From assembly GCA_018697195.1 (NCBI GenBank), contig CM031872.1, positions 9,357,924-9,421,923 on the forward strand: a stretch of 64,000 bases of DNA, written 5' to 3'. Below the pieces are notes generated by a model that ran no database searches, was not told where the DNA came from, and saw only the letters and a program-made list of their open reading frames with translations. The translations under genes and the position numbers were made by a program. Below are positions 12,599 to 24,468 of this stretch, piece by piece; positions within the stretch are counted from its first letter, which is position 1, and each line of letters starts with the position of its first letter. The stretch comes from Certhia americana. Its lineage: Eukaryota > Chordata > Aves > Passeriformes > Certhiidae.

Positions 12599-13719
12599 CC
12601 CAGCCCAGAGCTATTATAGATAGCTATTTTTCCACAGAAACAAATGAAACAAGCAGAAGAAATTCAATTTAAGAAATGACCCCGTGCCCGTGTTTGTGTT
12701 GTTGTTCTGTTTGTGCAGGAGCAGAGCAGCGTTAGCCTCACATTTCACTGCTCTGGCTTTCTTCACGCTGTGTTGCAACCGTGTGGACATCTGAGCAGAG
12801 GAATATTTAATGGGGTGCCTGTGTATCTGAGAATGCTCAGTAAACATGCTGGGTGGGGCCCAGGTTGGGTGTGTGTTGGGCAGACAGGACCCACGGCACC
12901 TCATGCTCATGGGGCAGGGTGTTATCAGTCCATGTCACATGCTGGGGCAGGCAGCAGCAGCCAGAGAGGAGGGGGAGCTGTGCTGTGCCCACATGCAGGT
13001 TTTTTTGCCACCCAAGAAGGTGGGTCTGTGCCCCAGAGGTGCCCACGTGAACATGTGTCCATCCATGTGTGCTGTGTACACCCATTTTGGGCGCGGGGAG
13101 CCAAGCCCTGCTGAGCATTAACTGTGGGACAGAGCCAGAACTGTGCGTCACCCCGGGGCCTGTCCCCAACACAGGACAAGCTCCAGAGCTCCCTGGTGCC
13201 AAGGGACTGCTGCCTGCTGGCCGTGGCTCCCCACAAAAGCTGCTGTCCCTTGCCCAGTGGCACCCACAGAGCAGGAGCCACCCCAGGGCACAGGGCATTG
13301 CCAACTCTGCTGACCACCTCCATGGCAATGTACCTTGAGGCTGGGAAGAAGGCTGGCTTTCACCACAGGGATGACAAAAACCTGGACAAAGCCCTCTGCC
13401 TTCCACCCAAGGCATTCCCAGCCCTTTGCAGACACCAGGAATTAGATCACAGAGCCCCTAAAGCGACGGGTGAGTGCAATTACCCCTGCCTGGCAGATGG
13501 GGAAGATGACTTGGCAGCCCAGGCTGCCCAAGAGCCAGACCAGCTGGCTCCCAGCTCCATGTGCTCACCATGGCAGCAGCCTCCATCAAAACCAGTGGCT
13601 CTTCCCTCTCCCAGTGCCCCTGGCAGCTGGGAGCTGAGAGCTCACAATGGGCCAGTTTTATGGGCGTCGGGTTACTAGCAAGCTCTGTGGTTGCTCCAGC
13701 CTCTCCCTGGCACCTTTTC
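12599..13719. other. GC-richer unique non-coding DNA
   Basis: From about 12840 the sequence is rich in CA/TG and poor in CpG. Both strands carry long overlapping frames (up to 192 codons), a sign of stop-poor composition rather than coding. A weak MIR-like patch near 13465-13520 was not accepted. Confidence 0.45.
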
Positions 13720-14060
13720 AGAGCAGCCCAGTTCCCAGAGATATAAATAATTATATTTATGCATTACAGATATTTAACAAGAAAATGTCTGATATTATTA
13801 AATGGCAAGAGGTATCACTTGGAGCTCACTCCTGGAGACAGCCCTGCTCCAGGGATGTGCAATAAAGGCTTTGGAGGCTGTCAACATACTTAACTGGGGG
13901 GCGGTGGAGGGAAAGTATTAATCAAGGTCTTAAAAAGTTCTCGCTGACAGACTATTTGCCAGCTCTCACTTTAAATGCTTTTGTGGTCCCATAAAAAGTT
14001 TCATTACTCACTACAAAATGTGTTTTAATTATTGCAGTCACTCTGACATTAAGCCCTGGG
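13720..14060. promoter_or_regulatory. Candidate conserved non-coding element
   Basis: An abrupt change to AT-rich, CpG-poor, non-repetitive sequence with dense homeodomain-type cores (ATAATTATA near 13747, 'gttttaattattgc' near 14022) between GC-richer flanks. This texture is typical of vertebrate conserved non-coding elements, but conservation itself cannot be seen from one sequence. Confidence 0.25.
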
Positions 14061-14562
14061 TGTTTCTCTCTTGCTTACTCTGTCTCTCCTCTGTCTCCTT
14101 TCATCTTTGCTCTATTTTTTCCTTTCTTACTGATCTGACTCCTGATATCCCTCTCAAGATAGAGGATGCCCTGGCTAATGAGTCAAGTTGGAAAATCCAG
14201 ACCCTGTCCAAATGATACTAAAGGAGAAGTTAAAATTCAGATCTTGACGTTATCCCTTTGCTCTGGAGACTAATTAAACCACAAGATTCAAACAGAAAAT
14301 TCAACCCCTAAAAAGTATCTCAGAAGAGTGAAATGTCCACAATATGTGGGTGGTGGGCAGAAGGATTTGGTGTCTCTGATCTGAAGTACGTCCTACTGTG
14401 TGAAACAGCAATTTATAAACACCTGTCACACTTTTGACATCTATTTCATCCCACCAGGCTCTTGGCAGCTTGCTCCAATCTGACCCCATCAGCTTGGTTC
14501 ATCCATGAGAGACAACCCTGTCCACCAGGCATGGACCTGGAAACCCAGAACACTGAAAGCAG
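14061..14562. other. Unique non-coding DNA
   Basis: A pyrimidine-rich stretch at about 14066-14130 resembles a splice-site polypyrimidine tract, but it is not followed by a recognisable exon. Nothing else is recognised. Confidence 0.4.
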
Positions 14563-14600
14563 GTGTTATCCTGGAGTGTCCCACTGACTCCCAGTGCCTC
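14563..14600. repeat. 38-bp direct repeat, copy 1
   Basis: This 38-bp word starts gtgttatcctggagtgtccc and ends in ctcccagtgcctc. It recurs without any mismatch at 18903-18940. Both copies are preceded by the 10-mer agaacactga, at different distances (14548 and 18862). The sequences on either side otherwise differ. The family is unknown to me. Confidence 0.9.
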
Positions 14601-17600
14601 CAGCACAGTACTGGAAGACACTGGTTTTCCACTTCATCAGCTGTGTGTACACCCAAAGCAACAGGAAGACTCTGACCATTTGCCCCATGTCTGGTGTGAC
14701 ACAGTGCTAACCAGACAGTTCAATTACAATTCAATAACAGCACTGGAGAGCCCTTCTTGCCCCCAGTAGCTCCCCATGTGTGTCTCCTTACTTGTACAGA
14801 CCATCTGGTTCCAGGCACTTGAAAATGACTGAATAGAGGCTGGTATCAGGAACATCTCCGTGACTCCGACCTGCTGCCACACAGGAGGTTGCGAGGCCAG
14901 AGAGCAAATCATCCGCAAAGCTCAAGGATTCTCCTGCAGGGCAAAGAGAGGAGCAAGACCAGAACATCAATACAGGTGTAGAATTACTGCTGGCCACTTA
15001 AAAATCCCTGTAGGGACATCTCTATGCAGGACACTCAATCAACAAACACCAGCTGGCTGTGGCTGTGAAACATCCCAGGTCCGTATAGAGAATGTTACCT
15101 ATGGAACAAAGAAAGTAGGGAACACACCAGGGAACACACCTCTAAGGTTTTATGGGTATTTTGAATTCCTGAGATTTAGAAAGTCCTTTTCTCCCAGCCC
15201 GGTGATCGAAGAAAAAGTCGAGAATTGTCTCCTTTTTTTCCAAGGTTGTTTATTCTTTCTTATCTATTCCATTCTTTCCCTGAACAGCAGAGTTCTTCTC
15301 ACAAGTTATTCTCAAACCAAGGCACAATCCACTGCCCCCAAGGTGGTGTATACTTTATACTAAAAACAAGCTTTACAGTATTTACAATAATTTCCCAATC
15401 CCTATCACCTTTGTTGGACAGTCTGTTTCTACTCTAAACCAACCAGAAAGTGTCACCATCACAGCAGAAGATGGGGCAGATGAAGAAGGAAGAAGCCTGA
15501 AAACCACGAGGATCCTTCATCTTGCATTCATCTGCTTGCCATTCTAAAAACCCCAAAATTCTACTTTTCACTCTGTGACCAATTAACTGTCACTCTATTC
15601 AAACTCTTGTGATCTGTAAATCCTCACACAGAGATGGTGATTTCTCCCAAAGTCTAAAATTGAAGGCACAGGAGTCTTTGACTCCGTGCTATGGTCTCTC
15701 AGCTCCTGCCTGGGTCTGAAATCATCCAGGACAGTCAGAGGAGTGCTCTGGACTCTGACACACACCTGAGCCATCAGCTGTAGCAGGGACCCTTGTGCAG
15801 GAATGAGGCCCAGGGCTAAGTCACTGCTTGGCCAGCTACAATCACAGCGCAGAGGGGATGTGTGGCCTAACTGCAGAGAGGATCAGCACCCAGGGATGGG
15901 CTCCAGAAGATCTGGAAGCCTGGCTAAACAGGGATCTCCTGCCCTTGCTGCATGTCCAGCTCTTAAACAGGGCATGGCCTTTTCCAAAAATTACCTGCGC
16001 AGCAAAAGGTGTTTCTGCTATGTTGGACTAACAGCAAAAAAGACATTTTTAGTGCTTGGGTAAAATTGCTCCCAATGTGATGCATTTTTTTTTTTTTTTA
16101 ATTATTATTTTTTTAATTCAATGACAGCCAGTAGCTTTGCAGTCCCTTTCATCTGCACTCTGCCAGCTCCTGGAACTCTGTCTGGAGCTCCTTCAGTCTT
16201 GCTGAAGAACACTTGTCTTTTTATAAGCATTCGAAGAAAAAAATACACACTAATTAAAAATACTGAAAAACCTTTCTTTTTGGTCTTCTGGTATATAAAA
16301 CGTATTAAACACTTAGATCATGACCCAGATGAAACTAAAAACACTCCATTTATTAATGTTTTTGGGCATGACTGTCCACTGCTGTGCAACCTGTCTCCTT
16401 GCAGTGGGCAGCCTGTCTATTGGTTAGAGCTCATTGCATTTAATTCCCATTTCACTCTGGTGTAACTGAAAGCCTGAGGTACCACGGAGGAAAATAAAAC
16501 AGAACAGCTGCCCGGGCTGTGCCCTATTCCCAGTGAGGGAATGGGAGCAGGGGCTGCTGCAGGTGATAGTTATGCTGCTGCAAACCAACCTGGGCCCTGA
16601 CTGCTGTGCCAGGTACCTTATGCATGTGGAAATGTCAACACATGGCAGCAGAGGGAGGAGGAGAATTCCCTTCTCAGCACTGTGTTTTTCTAAAGGCAAA
16701 AGTGACTGAGGGGGACTGAAACCAGTCCAGGTTCTTGGTACAGACACTAAGGAACAAGCCAGTGATATAACCAGCCCAGAACATCCCACTGTGAAGCTGA
16801 ATTATCCAGGTAGGAGAAAAAGATCCCCTCATCCCCAGCCCCCTAAACCGCATTTGCGTCTTGTCTCAAAATACACAGCTCAATAAGAAATGTCCCCCTT
16901 GGCTAGAGAAAAGAGCAGCAATAAATTCTTTTCCTCCCTGAAGGAATCCAAGCCTTAATTATTCATTTTAATGCTCCCAGCACGACTTGTTCTTTCCAAA
17001 CTTTTTCAGGCAGCTCTGTCACCAGTCTCTGCAGCTCAGCCCAGCTCCTGGACACAGGTCTGTCCCAAATCCCAAGACATCTCAACAGGCAGGTTGGGTT
17101 GGCAGCAGGAAAATCCCTGCCTGGAAGTCATGAGTGCTGCCCAGCCTTCAGCAAGTCCCTCAGCTCTGGGTTTATGGTTTAAGCAAACAAACAAACCCTT
17201 ATTACTCATTTCCAATTTTCATTTCCATCCCTTTTCCTATGAAGCTTGGCTGGATTGGGGAACTCCCTGTCACCAGGAGTCATTGAGAACAGACTCTGCC
17301 GTGACTTACAAACCTGATGAATCACCAACAAAGAAGCAGAATGTGTTGTTGAACTATAGCAAGGGGCTTTAAGGCTCTTTCAGCCTAACTTCTGACCAGG
17401 AAGAAGCATCATGGGGGGACAGATCATCCCATGGATGAATGCTGTGGCCTCTCACACCTTCCTCTAAGGAGCTGATGAGGGCTAGGAAAGAAAATAGCTG
17501 GGCAGAGATTGCAGTGAGAGCTGGACAAGGCCAAGGGGAGATTTGGACTGGGCAGTCCCCAGGTAGGAGTATCAGCCAGGATACCTGTGCCAGGGAGCAC

Positions 17601-17702
17601 AAGAGATGGGATGGGTTGAGACAGGGAGAGGGCAGAACCAGATTTGCAGGAGACTGGAAATGAGATGGAAAATGTCATGTGCAACCACTGAATCAAAGAA
17701 TG
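14601..17702. other. Non-coding DNA, no recognised feature
   Basis: Includes a T/AT-rich patch at about 16085-16120 and AT-rich unique sequence at 16200-16370. There are no coding exons, RNA genes or clear transposons. Confidence 0.45.
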
Positions 17703-17829
17703 TATTAAGGCCAGGTTGGATGGAGCTTGGAGCAACTTGGTCGAATGGAAGGGCAGGACAGGCCCATGGCAGGGCAGCTGGAATGAGATGATTTTTCAGG
17801 TTCTTTCCAACACAGACCACTCTATGAAT
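17703..17829 (+). mobile_element. CR1 LINE 3' end (truncated)
   Basis: Reads in CR1 order: 'aaggccaggttggatggagc', 'gagcaacttggtc', 'aatggaagggcaggacaggc', 'ccatggcagggcagctggaa', 'gagatgatttttcaggttc', 'tttccaacacagaccactct', ending 'atgaatt'. This is a 5'-truncated, dead copy about 127 bp long, with no ORF2. Confidence 0.88.
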
Positions 17830-18100
17830 TAAAATTACACAGCTCACATTCTCTAGGACATGCACCACTAATGTCTGAAAGTTCATCTTCCATGGTCTTT
17901 CTGGGTAGTTTTGAGGGATCAGGCTGGAAGGGAACACTGCCCTGACACGCAGCAGCAGCTGCTTCCCATGGTGGTCTGGTTTGCCATGGATCAGACCTGA
18001 CCAGGCAGTGGAGTGCATTTCTGTCCCCCTGTATGGAAGGAAATGAAGATTGCAGGGTCTGCCAACAGTTTCTCCACTTGGATTGAGCCAGAACCCTTGC

Positions 18101-18140
<40 letters not shown>

Positions 18141-18664
18141 ACAAAGCAAGAGGGTGCTTTTTGCTCAATCCTGAAGCTCTGTGGAACTCTCCCCTCTTGT
18201 TGGCTCTGCAAAGCAAGGAGGTTATTATGAAAACATCACAATAGATGCTAACAAAGATGCTGGAACCTCAGCCCCAAGGCTGGGAGTTTTTCTGCACCTG
18301 CACAAGCAGCAGTGAGATCACTGGTAGTGCCAGACTGCACAGAGGATGGAGCACAGACAGGGAAGGGACACCCTGGGGGCAAGCCAGCTACCCAGAGCTG
18401 TCAGTCTGCAGCCAGCACAGGGAGCTGCTATTCTGTGCTCTCCCCTGGGCAAAGCAGAGCACACGGAAACTGTATTTGTTCATCTCACAAAAGAGAAGGC
18501 AGAGACCGTTCAGTCCTCAGACCTCTGAGAGCACCTGCAATGAAACTTCCTAAACCTTCTTCAGGAGCAGAAAACAAGTTATTCCCAAGATTTTGACTGG
18601 GACTTTGTCAGTGGAACAGACAAAGGCAACAGAGAATTATAATAAATCAGAGGATTATAATTAA
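17830..18664. other. Non-coding DNA with a 36-bp poly-A tract
   Basis: An uninterrupted run of 36 A lies at 18102-18137. It could be a microsatellite or a retrocopy tail, but neither flank shows a recognisable gene copy and no target-site duplication is evident. Nothing else is recognised. Confidence 0.5.
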
Positions 18665-18790
18665 TCAGAGAATGGTTTGGATTGGAAGGGACAAGAAAGA
18701 TCATCTTCTTTCACCTCACCCCCAACCACAGGCAGGGACTTTCCACTAGATCAGGTTTCTCCAAGCCCTGTCCCACCTGGCTTTGGACAC
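18665..18790 (-). mobile_element. CR1 LINE 3' end (truncated)
   Basis: Complement-strand CR1 tail: 'cagagaatggtttggattgg', 'aagggacaagaaagatcatc', 'cacaggcagggac', 'caagccctgtcccacctggc', 'tttggacacttggg'. Diverged, about 126 bp long, no coding capacity. Confidence 0.85.
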
Positions 18791-18902
18791 TTGGGTCACT
18801 TGATTGACCAGTAATGTTGCCCTACCAAGAAAAAGTGATCCTGGGATCATGCAGCAGCAGGAGAACACTGACCCAGCTGTGAGAGGTCAAGTGAGAATTA
18901 AA

Positions 18903-18940
18903 GTGTTATCCTGGAGTGTCCCACTGACTCCCAGTGCCTC
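18903..18940. repeat. 38-bp direct repeat, copy 2
   Basis: Identical in all 38 bases to 14563-14600, in the same orientation. It lies about 110 bp beyond a CR1 copy but is not CR1 sequence as I know it. Confidence 0.9.
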
Positions 18941-21639
18941 TAGACCAAGGCACAGGAAAAGCAGGAGAGAAGATTTCACAGGGAAAGAACAAAAAAGCTA
19001 AATTTACCCATTAAAAAAAGGGGAAAAAAGAGGCCAAATAGAGACACACGACTGTGATCACATCATCAGGGCAGGCACTCAGATAGAAAAGGAATAGTCA
19101 GGTTAATGGGCAGCAACAACAAGAGGAAGAAAATTGGACATGTTAAATGTTTGTTCTACTCCTGCAAAGAGCAAATAACCCAACCATCTTTTAGGAAAGA
19201 GTTTGATCACTTTATAAAAAGGATTACATGGATAAGTAGCTCGTGATGGAAAGCAAAGGGGCTTCTTTTTCCCATCTGGACTTGTGTTCTCACACATCCT
19301 GCCAGCAAATATAAAGAAGGATTTCAACCTCCCAAAGCAGCCCTGAAGCACAAACCTTCTAGATTGCCTGAGTATCTTTGCTCGCATTATTAAATTTCAG
19401 AAAGAATCCAAAGGTTCTCTGCAGAGTAAATGATAGCTAAGTAGATCATCTCTGTGGAGTAGGAGATATTTTATTGACCAGACAGACATCTGTGTCCTTC
19501 ATTAATAGTAATAAATAATTGATGTCACACTAAATAAAGCAATAAGCTGTTACAGATATCAAGGACAAATAACTGGCTCCTCTGAGGATGCCTCACCTGT
19601 GTTCACTTCTCAGTAGTAAAAAACAAAGAGCAGAGCTCAATATCATTATGGAAAATGTGCACAGAACAAAAAATGTCACTTGCTGCTGACTGATAACGAA
19701 TTATGAGGTAGTTGTGCTCAGCAATGGGATGCTGACACTCCTAAGTGCAAGGAGTTAATATCCTTGCAAGACTTTCTTCTCCCTCATTTCCATGCCTTCC
19801 CAGGGCTGATCTGCCACAAACCATCCAGTTCCCCAGGCAGCTTTTGAAAATCCATCTCTGCTCTACTAATAACTGTCAGGAAGATGCAGCTCCCTCCAGG
19901 TGGCATTTCTCTTCTCTTCCCCATGCAACCCCTCTCTACTGCCTTGTCCTCATCCTGATGTCCTCATCAGGCATGGCTGTGGAATTTGGCAAGTCTCTTT
20001 TTGGTTTTCAAAGCATCTTTTACACTGACTCTGGTAGTGTGGCTCTCCTTAGGACAGAGGAATATAACAGCAAACTTGGATCTTGCAGTGGGGTTCCCAT
20101 TCTGGGATGCTTTGCAGACTTCTCCTGGCTACAGCAGGCATAGCCAGGGCTCATCCCACTGGTGGCACTCTGGGATAACCACCCAGGAACTCAATTCCAT
20201 CTCTGGAGGAGAAGGAGGAGGAGGACATCCCCAGGTCAGCTGCCTGTCTGCAAGGCTGAGCTGGCAATGTGCTCTCCAGAGAGCACATTTCTTGTGGCAG
20301 GAGGCTCAGATGGGCAGGAACAGGGGCTGAGGAATGAAAAGGGTTGGGAGCAGGCACAGACTTCTCACACAGAGCATCCAGCAGCCTCAGTCTGCCTCAG
20401 TCCTTCCACTGTGGCCGTGCCAGCGCCCAGCAGTTGCGGACAGCAGGCTGGATGAATCACCTATCAACCATCCCACCGAGGACAACGCGAGCTACAGCGC
20501 TGAGTTCAACCAGACTAAACAAGAGAGCCAGGCCAGGAGCCTCCAGGAGGCTTGAGGAGCAAAAGGAAGCTCTGGGACCCTTGCAAGCGTTCCCAGACCT
20601 TCAGCCCATGACCCTGTGCCAAGAGCAGCAAGGAGAAAACCCAGGCACTGCAAACCAAAGTGGAAATTAAGACGGGAGGAGACCTCCCTGCTGCCATTCA
20701 CCTTCAAGATTCCTAGAAAGAGCACAAAGGGGAAAGCAGAAAGGCACCAATGTCTCTGTCTTGACAGCTTCTTTACTGGGTTGGATGAAACCAACCCTGC
20801 AATGTTACCAGGCACTTTCCCCTGATTGTGGTTTTCTCTCCCTGTCTTTCTCCCCTTTGCTTTTTTTCAACCTGTTTTCAATTTACTCTTGTGGCATCTC
20901 CGACTGTGACCTCATTCTCGTACTTAAGGAAAAAAAAAACAGAGAGAGAGTGTCCTTTAAAAAAGAAATGAAAGAAATCGTATTTTATTTAGTTTGGTTG
21001 GTTTTGAAGCTCTAGCAGAAGAAAGATTAACCTTTTCTGCCTAACTTAATGAAAACAAGGAGAAAGGCTGTATGGATAAATAAATATCTGTGTGGGTATG
21101 GAGCAGGCACGATCGTGTTACAGCCCCGGTGGAGCTGTAATGGGGAACAGGCGCGTTCCTGCGCAGCAGCTCCCAATTCCCGATCCATTTTCAAGGAAAG
21201 AAAAACAGAGTAGAATGTCAGAGGCCCAAGTGGGCATAAATGAGGGAGCCAAGAGAAGGCAGATGGGGCCCAGCGAGGACCTCCATCCCCAGCAGTGACC
21301 TCCAGAGTAATGCCAGCACAGCAGATGGAAAAAGAGACCTTACTCCACTTCCCTTTGCCAGGTTTTGGTTCCTGAAATGAGGAAACAAATGGCATGCTCG
21401 ACCCTCCAAGTCTGTCACCTTTTGAGGGTCCTTGCCTCATTCTCCTCTTCTCCTGGGGTTTTCCCTCCAAGCAGGGGAGGGTCAGAGGAGGGCTGTGAGC
21501 AGAAGGCTTGGACCAGGTTTTTGGATGAGTGGATGTGGAGCACAGGTTTGCAGGGTGGTTCTTCCACCGTGAGGTTCTACCTGTGTTTAATGTGCTTTGG
21601 ATCTGGCACTCAGTGAGGGAAGGCAGTGAAAGGTGGTTG
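18941..21639. other. Unique non-coding DNA
   Basis: AT-rich unique sequence at 19380-19700 gives way to CA/TG-rich sequence. A frame ending at 20555 has a polar, protein-like C-terminal stretch (from about 20450) but no recognised homology and no clear splice borders. No repeats are identified. Confidence 0.4.
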
Positions 21640-21850
21640 GTTTGTCTTGGAAATGATGGGCTGATTTAAATTAGTGTAATGTAACTTCAGGCAACGGAGC
21701 TGTTCCGATTTCCATCAGCAGATGGTCTGTTTCGCTGCCTAGATCATTAAAAGCAAACCATCCCTACTGATCCTGGTTGAATGATGTCAGAACCTCCTTC
21801 CCTACATGGCTTGCCAGATGATAAAAGAAATTAAAAGGCCCAGTTATTAC
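21640..21850. promoter_or_regulatory. Candidate conserved non-coding element
   Basis: Non-repetitive sequence of balanced composition with a CAGATG E-box (near 21719), a 'gatttaaattag' patch, and 'aaagaaattaaaaggccc' near 21825. It contrasts with its GC-richer neighbours. Conservation is suspected from texture only. Confidence 0.22.
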
Positions 21851-22213
21851 TAAAAACTTTTCTGCCCACATTCTGGGAGCATCCATGCATGCCAGCCTCT
21901 CATGTTAGATGGGAGCCTAAATCCCACACCCCAAAACCCCATAGCCTCAGAAACAATTTCTTTGTCATGGCTTTTCTCAAAGACACATGCATCAGGAATC
22001 TCTCTGGCTGGGCACAGGTTGTCTAGGCTGAGGCAGAAAAGCCAGTGATTGTGCTGCAACTTTGTGCACAGCTTGTGCTTCACTTCCCAACTTGTACGTA
22101 GGTGCAAACTGCAGTTCCCTGAACACCTTCACCTTTTTGAAGTTAGGAATTTTGGGGGAATTTGCTTTCTACGTGTGCATTTAATAAGGCATATTAATAA
22201 TGATGAAGAGCTT

Positions 22214-22281
22214 TCCTCTGGGCTTCCATCTCCTCTGGGCCTCCATCTCCTCTGGGCTTCCAGCTCCTCTAGGTTTCCATC
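22214..22281. repeat. 17-bp minisatellite, four copies
   Basis: Four head-to-tail copies of 'tcctctgggcttccatc' with one to three substitutions per copy. The array is pyrimidine-rich on the + strand. Confidence 0.92.
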
Positions 22282-23619
22282 ACCAGGTCCTCTCTTGATG
22301 GAAGACTGCATTTGCAGGTGGATAAATTTAAGGAACAAGGCTTTAGTTGAGCTAAGAGAAAAAGCTGCATTCCAGTATCACAGAAGTCACTTAAATGCCT
22401 TCATTGGTGCTCTTCAGGGCTGGAACTTGCATGGAGTCAGCACGTGGAACTGAAAGACGAGCTGTTCTCATCAAGAGAACCAGTCAAAAAGAGGAAAATA
22501 GTCTTAATTTGCATGAGCTGCAACGTTCTGCCATGCACAAGGTTAACCATGAGTGTATTCTTCTCTCAGAGTCATCAATAGGACTCCCTTCCTCCATCTG
22601 AGCTCTTCACAGACTGCTTATCACAGGTCTTTCACAGGCAATATCTAAGACCTCAGAAAAAAATGCTTTTACTCATGTAAAAACTCATCCTTCAGGCAGT
22701 GTGCTGCTGGAGGAGAGGGAGAACTAAAGCATTTCATTCTGTGCTGTGAGCCCTCCAGGATTTCTCAAGGTTCACTAGGTTGCTATGGGTCAGCCCCAGC
22801 CAGACACGAGCTGACTGCTATGCTTGGAGACATCCAGGCATGAGCCAGTTCCAATCTCAAAGCCACGTATTCACATTAGCACAGTGGAGAGTCCAAGTGA
22901 ATGTCTCTATTCCCTGGGGCTTGTCTTGGGCTCTGCAGCACGTTAAAATAGTTACTTGATTTCAAGGCAAAGTGGGAACCCATTTGTACTGGGAGTTGTG
23001 CAGGCAAGAAGCAAAGCTTTGTCCTCAGATCCTTCTTGTCTGGCAGAAGATTTTGTCCATCGCCACAGAGAGAGTTCTCACTCTCATTGCCACAGATCTC
23101 ATTCCCAACCTCATTCTTGCTTTCTTTTCATATTTAACTTCTTTGAAATTAGAGATTTCTAACAATGGACCAATGGTCCAGACCACTTGTGGTCCCCAAG
23201 GCCCATAGCTGGCAGCCTGTATCAGATCCAAGGACTGGATGGAGCCTTATGCTCACCAGGAATCCCACCAGCCCTGCTCACACTCTTCTCTAGCACACAC
23301 TGATGTGTCAGACACTGCAGAGATGGCAACAAAACCTGAACCATAATCTTGCTCTCCTTAAATGGGCCAGGGCACTCTTGTTGTTCCTGGGGGAACAAGC
23401 TATTACCCAAAAATGACTGTGGAATTTTGGATGCAAACACTACACCAAAGACCTAAGTTCCACCAGTTCAGAGGGCTGGGAGGTTCCATCTCCTGCTGGG
23501 ATTCAGATGTCTAAATTGGAAGGGGAGCAGCTTTCACTGTGAGCTATGTCTGAGGACAAATCCTGGGAAGCTTCCTAAAGAAAGGCAGCAAATATTGAAA
23601 CGCCAGACCAGCAGGAAGG
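22282..23619. other. Unique non-coding DNA
   Basis: No gene, RNA or transposon is recognised. Confidence 0.45.
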
Positions 23620-23720
23620 GAAAGGAAAAATTCCTAGAATGAAACTCAGCGTGCAATTAATTGCTAAAACCATAATTATCTCGGGTAATTTGTCAAATCA
23701 AAATCATGTAAACCTATGGT
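23620..23720. promoter_or_regulatory. AT-rich block with homeodomain-type cores
   Basis: 'Gcaattaattgctaaaacca' followed by 'taattatc' and 'ggtaatttgtcaaatcaaaa' gives several ATTA/TAAT cores within about 60 bp in non-repetitive sequence. It is a candidate regulatory element by texture only. Confidence 0.2.
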
Positions 23721-23878
23721 GAAAAGCCATCAACTGGTCTGTGCTTCATAGCTCCTTGCACTTATTGGGAAGGTGGAATTTTGGGGTTTTATACTGCCAC
23801 TGTTGCCTAACCCTGTTCCTAGTCCCTTCTTACACTTCACAGCCTGGTCCTGGAAAGTGGACCTGTAATGGCAACACA

Positions 23879-23925
23879 TTTAAAGAAAGTCTTCTTTAAA
23901 TATTTTAAATATTTAAATATTTTTG
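23879..23925. repeat. AT-rich palindrome cluster
   Basis: A perfect 9-bp hairpin (tttaaagaa / ttctttaaa, four-base loop) is followed directly by overlapping AAATATTT palindromes. It is prone to cruciform formation or polymerase slippage; no function is implied. Confidence 0.7.
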
Positions 23926-24147
23926 GGCCCATTTATTCTAAATAGAGGTCATGTGCAGAGATGCTGATGAATTAGCGATAAGACTTTGGACCAGCACATT
24001 CTGAAGCACTCAGCAAACCCAACTGCAGCCAAACCTGCAGGCTGCTATCCAACCAAGACTTAAAAAATTGGTCCTTATGGAGGAACCTGCATGGAAGCAG
24101 ACCTCTTATTTGGCCCTACTCTGCAGTTTTGGATGTTTGAGAATGGA

Positions 24148-24237
24148 GGGGCAGATCCTCAGCTCATAAAATCTCCTGTAGCTCCCTTGAAGTCAATGGA
24201 ACAATAACAATTTACACTTGTTGAGTTTCTGCATCCT
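24148..24237. repeat. Degenerate palindromic amniote repeat, copy A
   Basis: The left arm 'gcagatcctcagc...gtagctcc', the centre 'ttgaagtcaatggaa' and the right arm 'aatttacacttgttgag' pair imperfectly. This matches the layout of an abundant reptile/bird palindromic repeat whose centre is 'attgaagtcaatgg'. The family name is not certain to me; it behaves like a non-autonomous foldback or MITE-type element. Confidence 0.55.
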
Positions 24238-24362
24238 GGCTGTGAGCTCTTTGGAACAACGACACCATAATGATTATTACAGATATTCTTGACCACTTGT
24301 CTGAGAACAGTACTGTGTAAGAAAATAAAGGGCTGGTTTGCTATGATTTCCAAAGAATTACT

Positions 24363-24468
24363 GACCCGTATCTTGCAAACATTTACACGTGTTTAGCTTT
24401 ACTCATGTGAGTTGTTCCATTACACTCGTGTGCCAGATAAACTAATGTACAGGCTTGCAGAACTGAGG
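24363..24468. repeat. Degenerate palindromic amniote repeat, copy B
   Basis: The left arm 'cttgcaaacatttacacgtg' plus 'tttactcatgtgagt', the centre 'tccatt', and the right arm 'acactcgtgtg...gtacaggcttgcag' form an imperfect hairpin. It resembles the amniote repeat whose consensus reads 'gatcctgcaaacacttac...tactcatgtgagtagtccc'. The central 'gaagtcaatggg' seems deleted. It lies 125 bp from copy A. Confidence 0.55.

Noticed and set aside
13465..13570. MIR-like patch ('cagatggggaagatgactt')
   Set aside because: Only one short block fits, without the flanking MIR order; too weak to annotate.
18064..18240. Processed retrocopy suggested by the 36-A run
   Set aside because: Neither side shows a gene-like sequence or a target-site duplication; retrocopies are rare in birds because CR1 does not readily mobilise mRNAs.
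20334..20555. Frame with a polar, Glu/Gln/Asn-rich C-terminal stretch
   Set aside because: It looked like a possible last exon, but I recognise no family, the upstream half is unlike protein, and another frame is open over the same bases.
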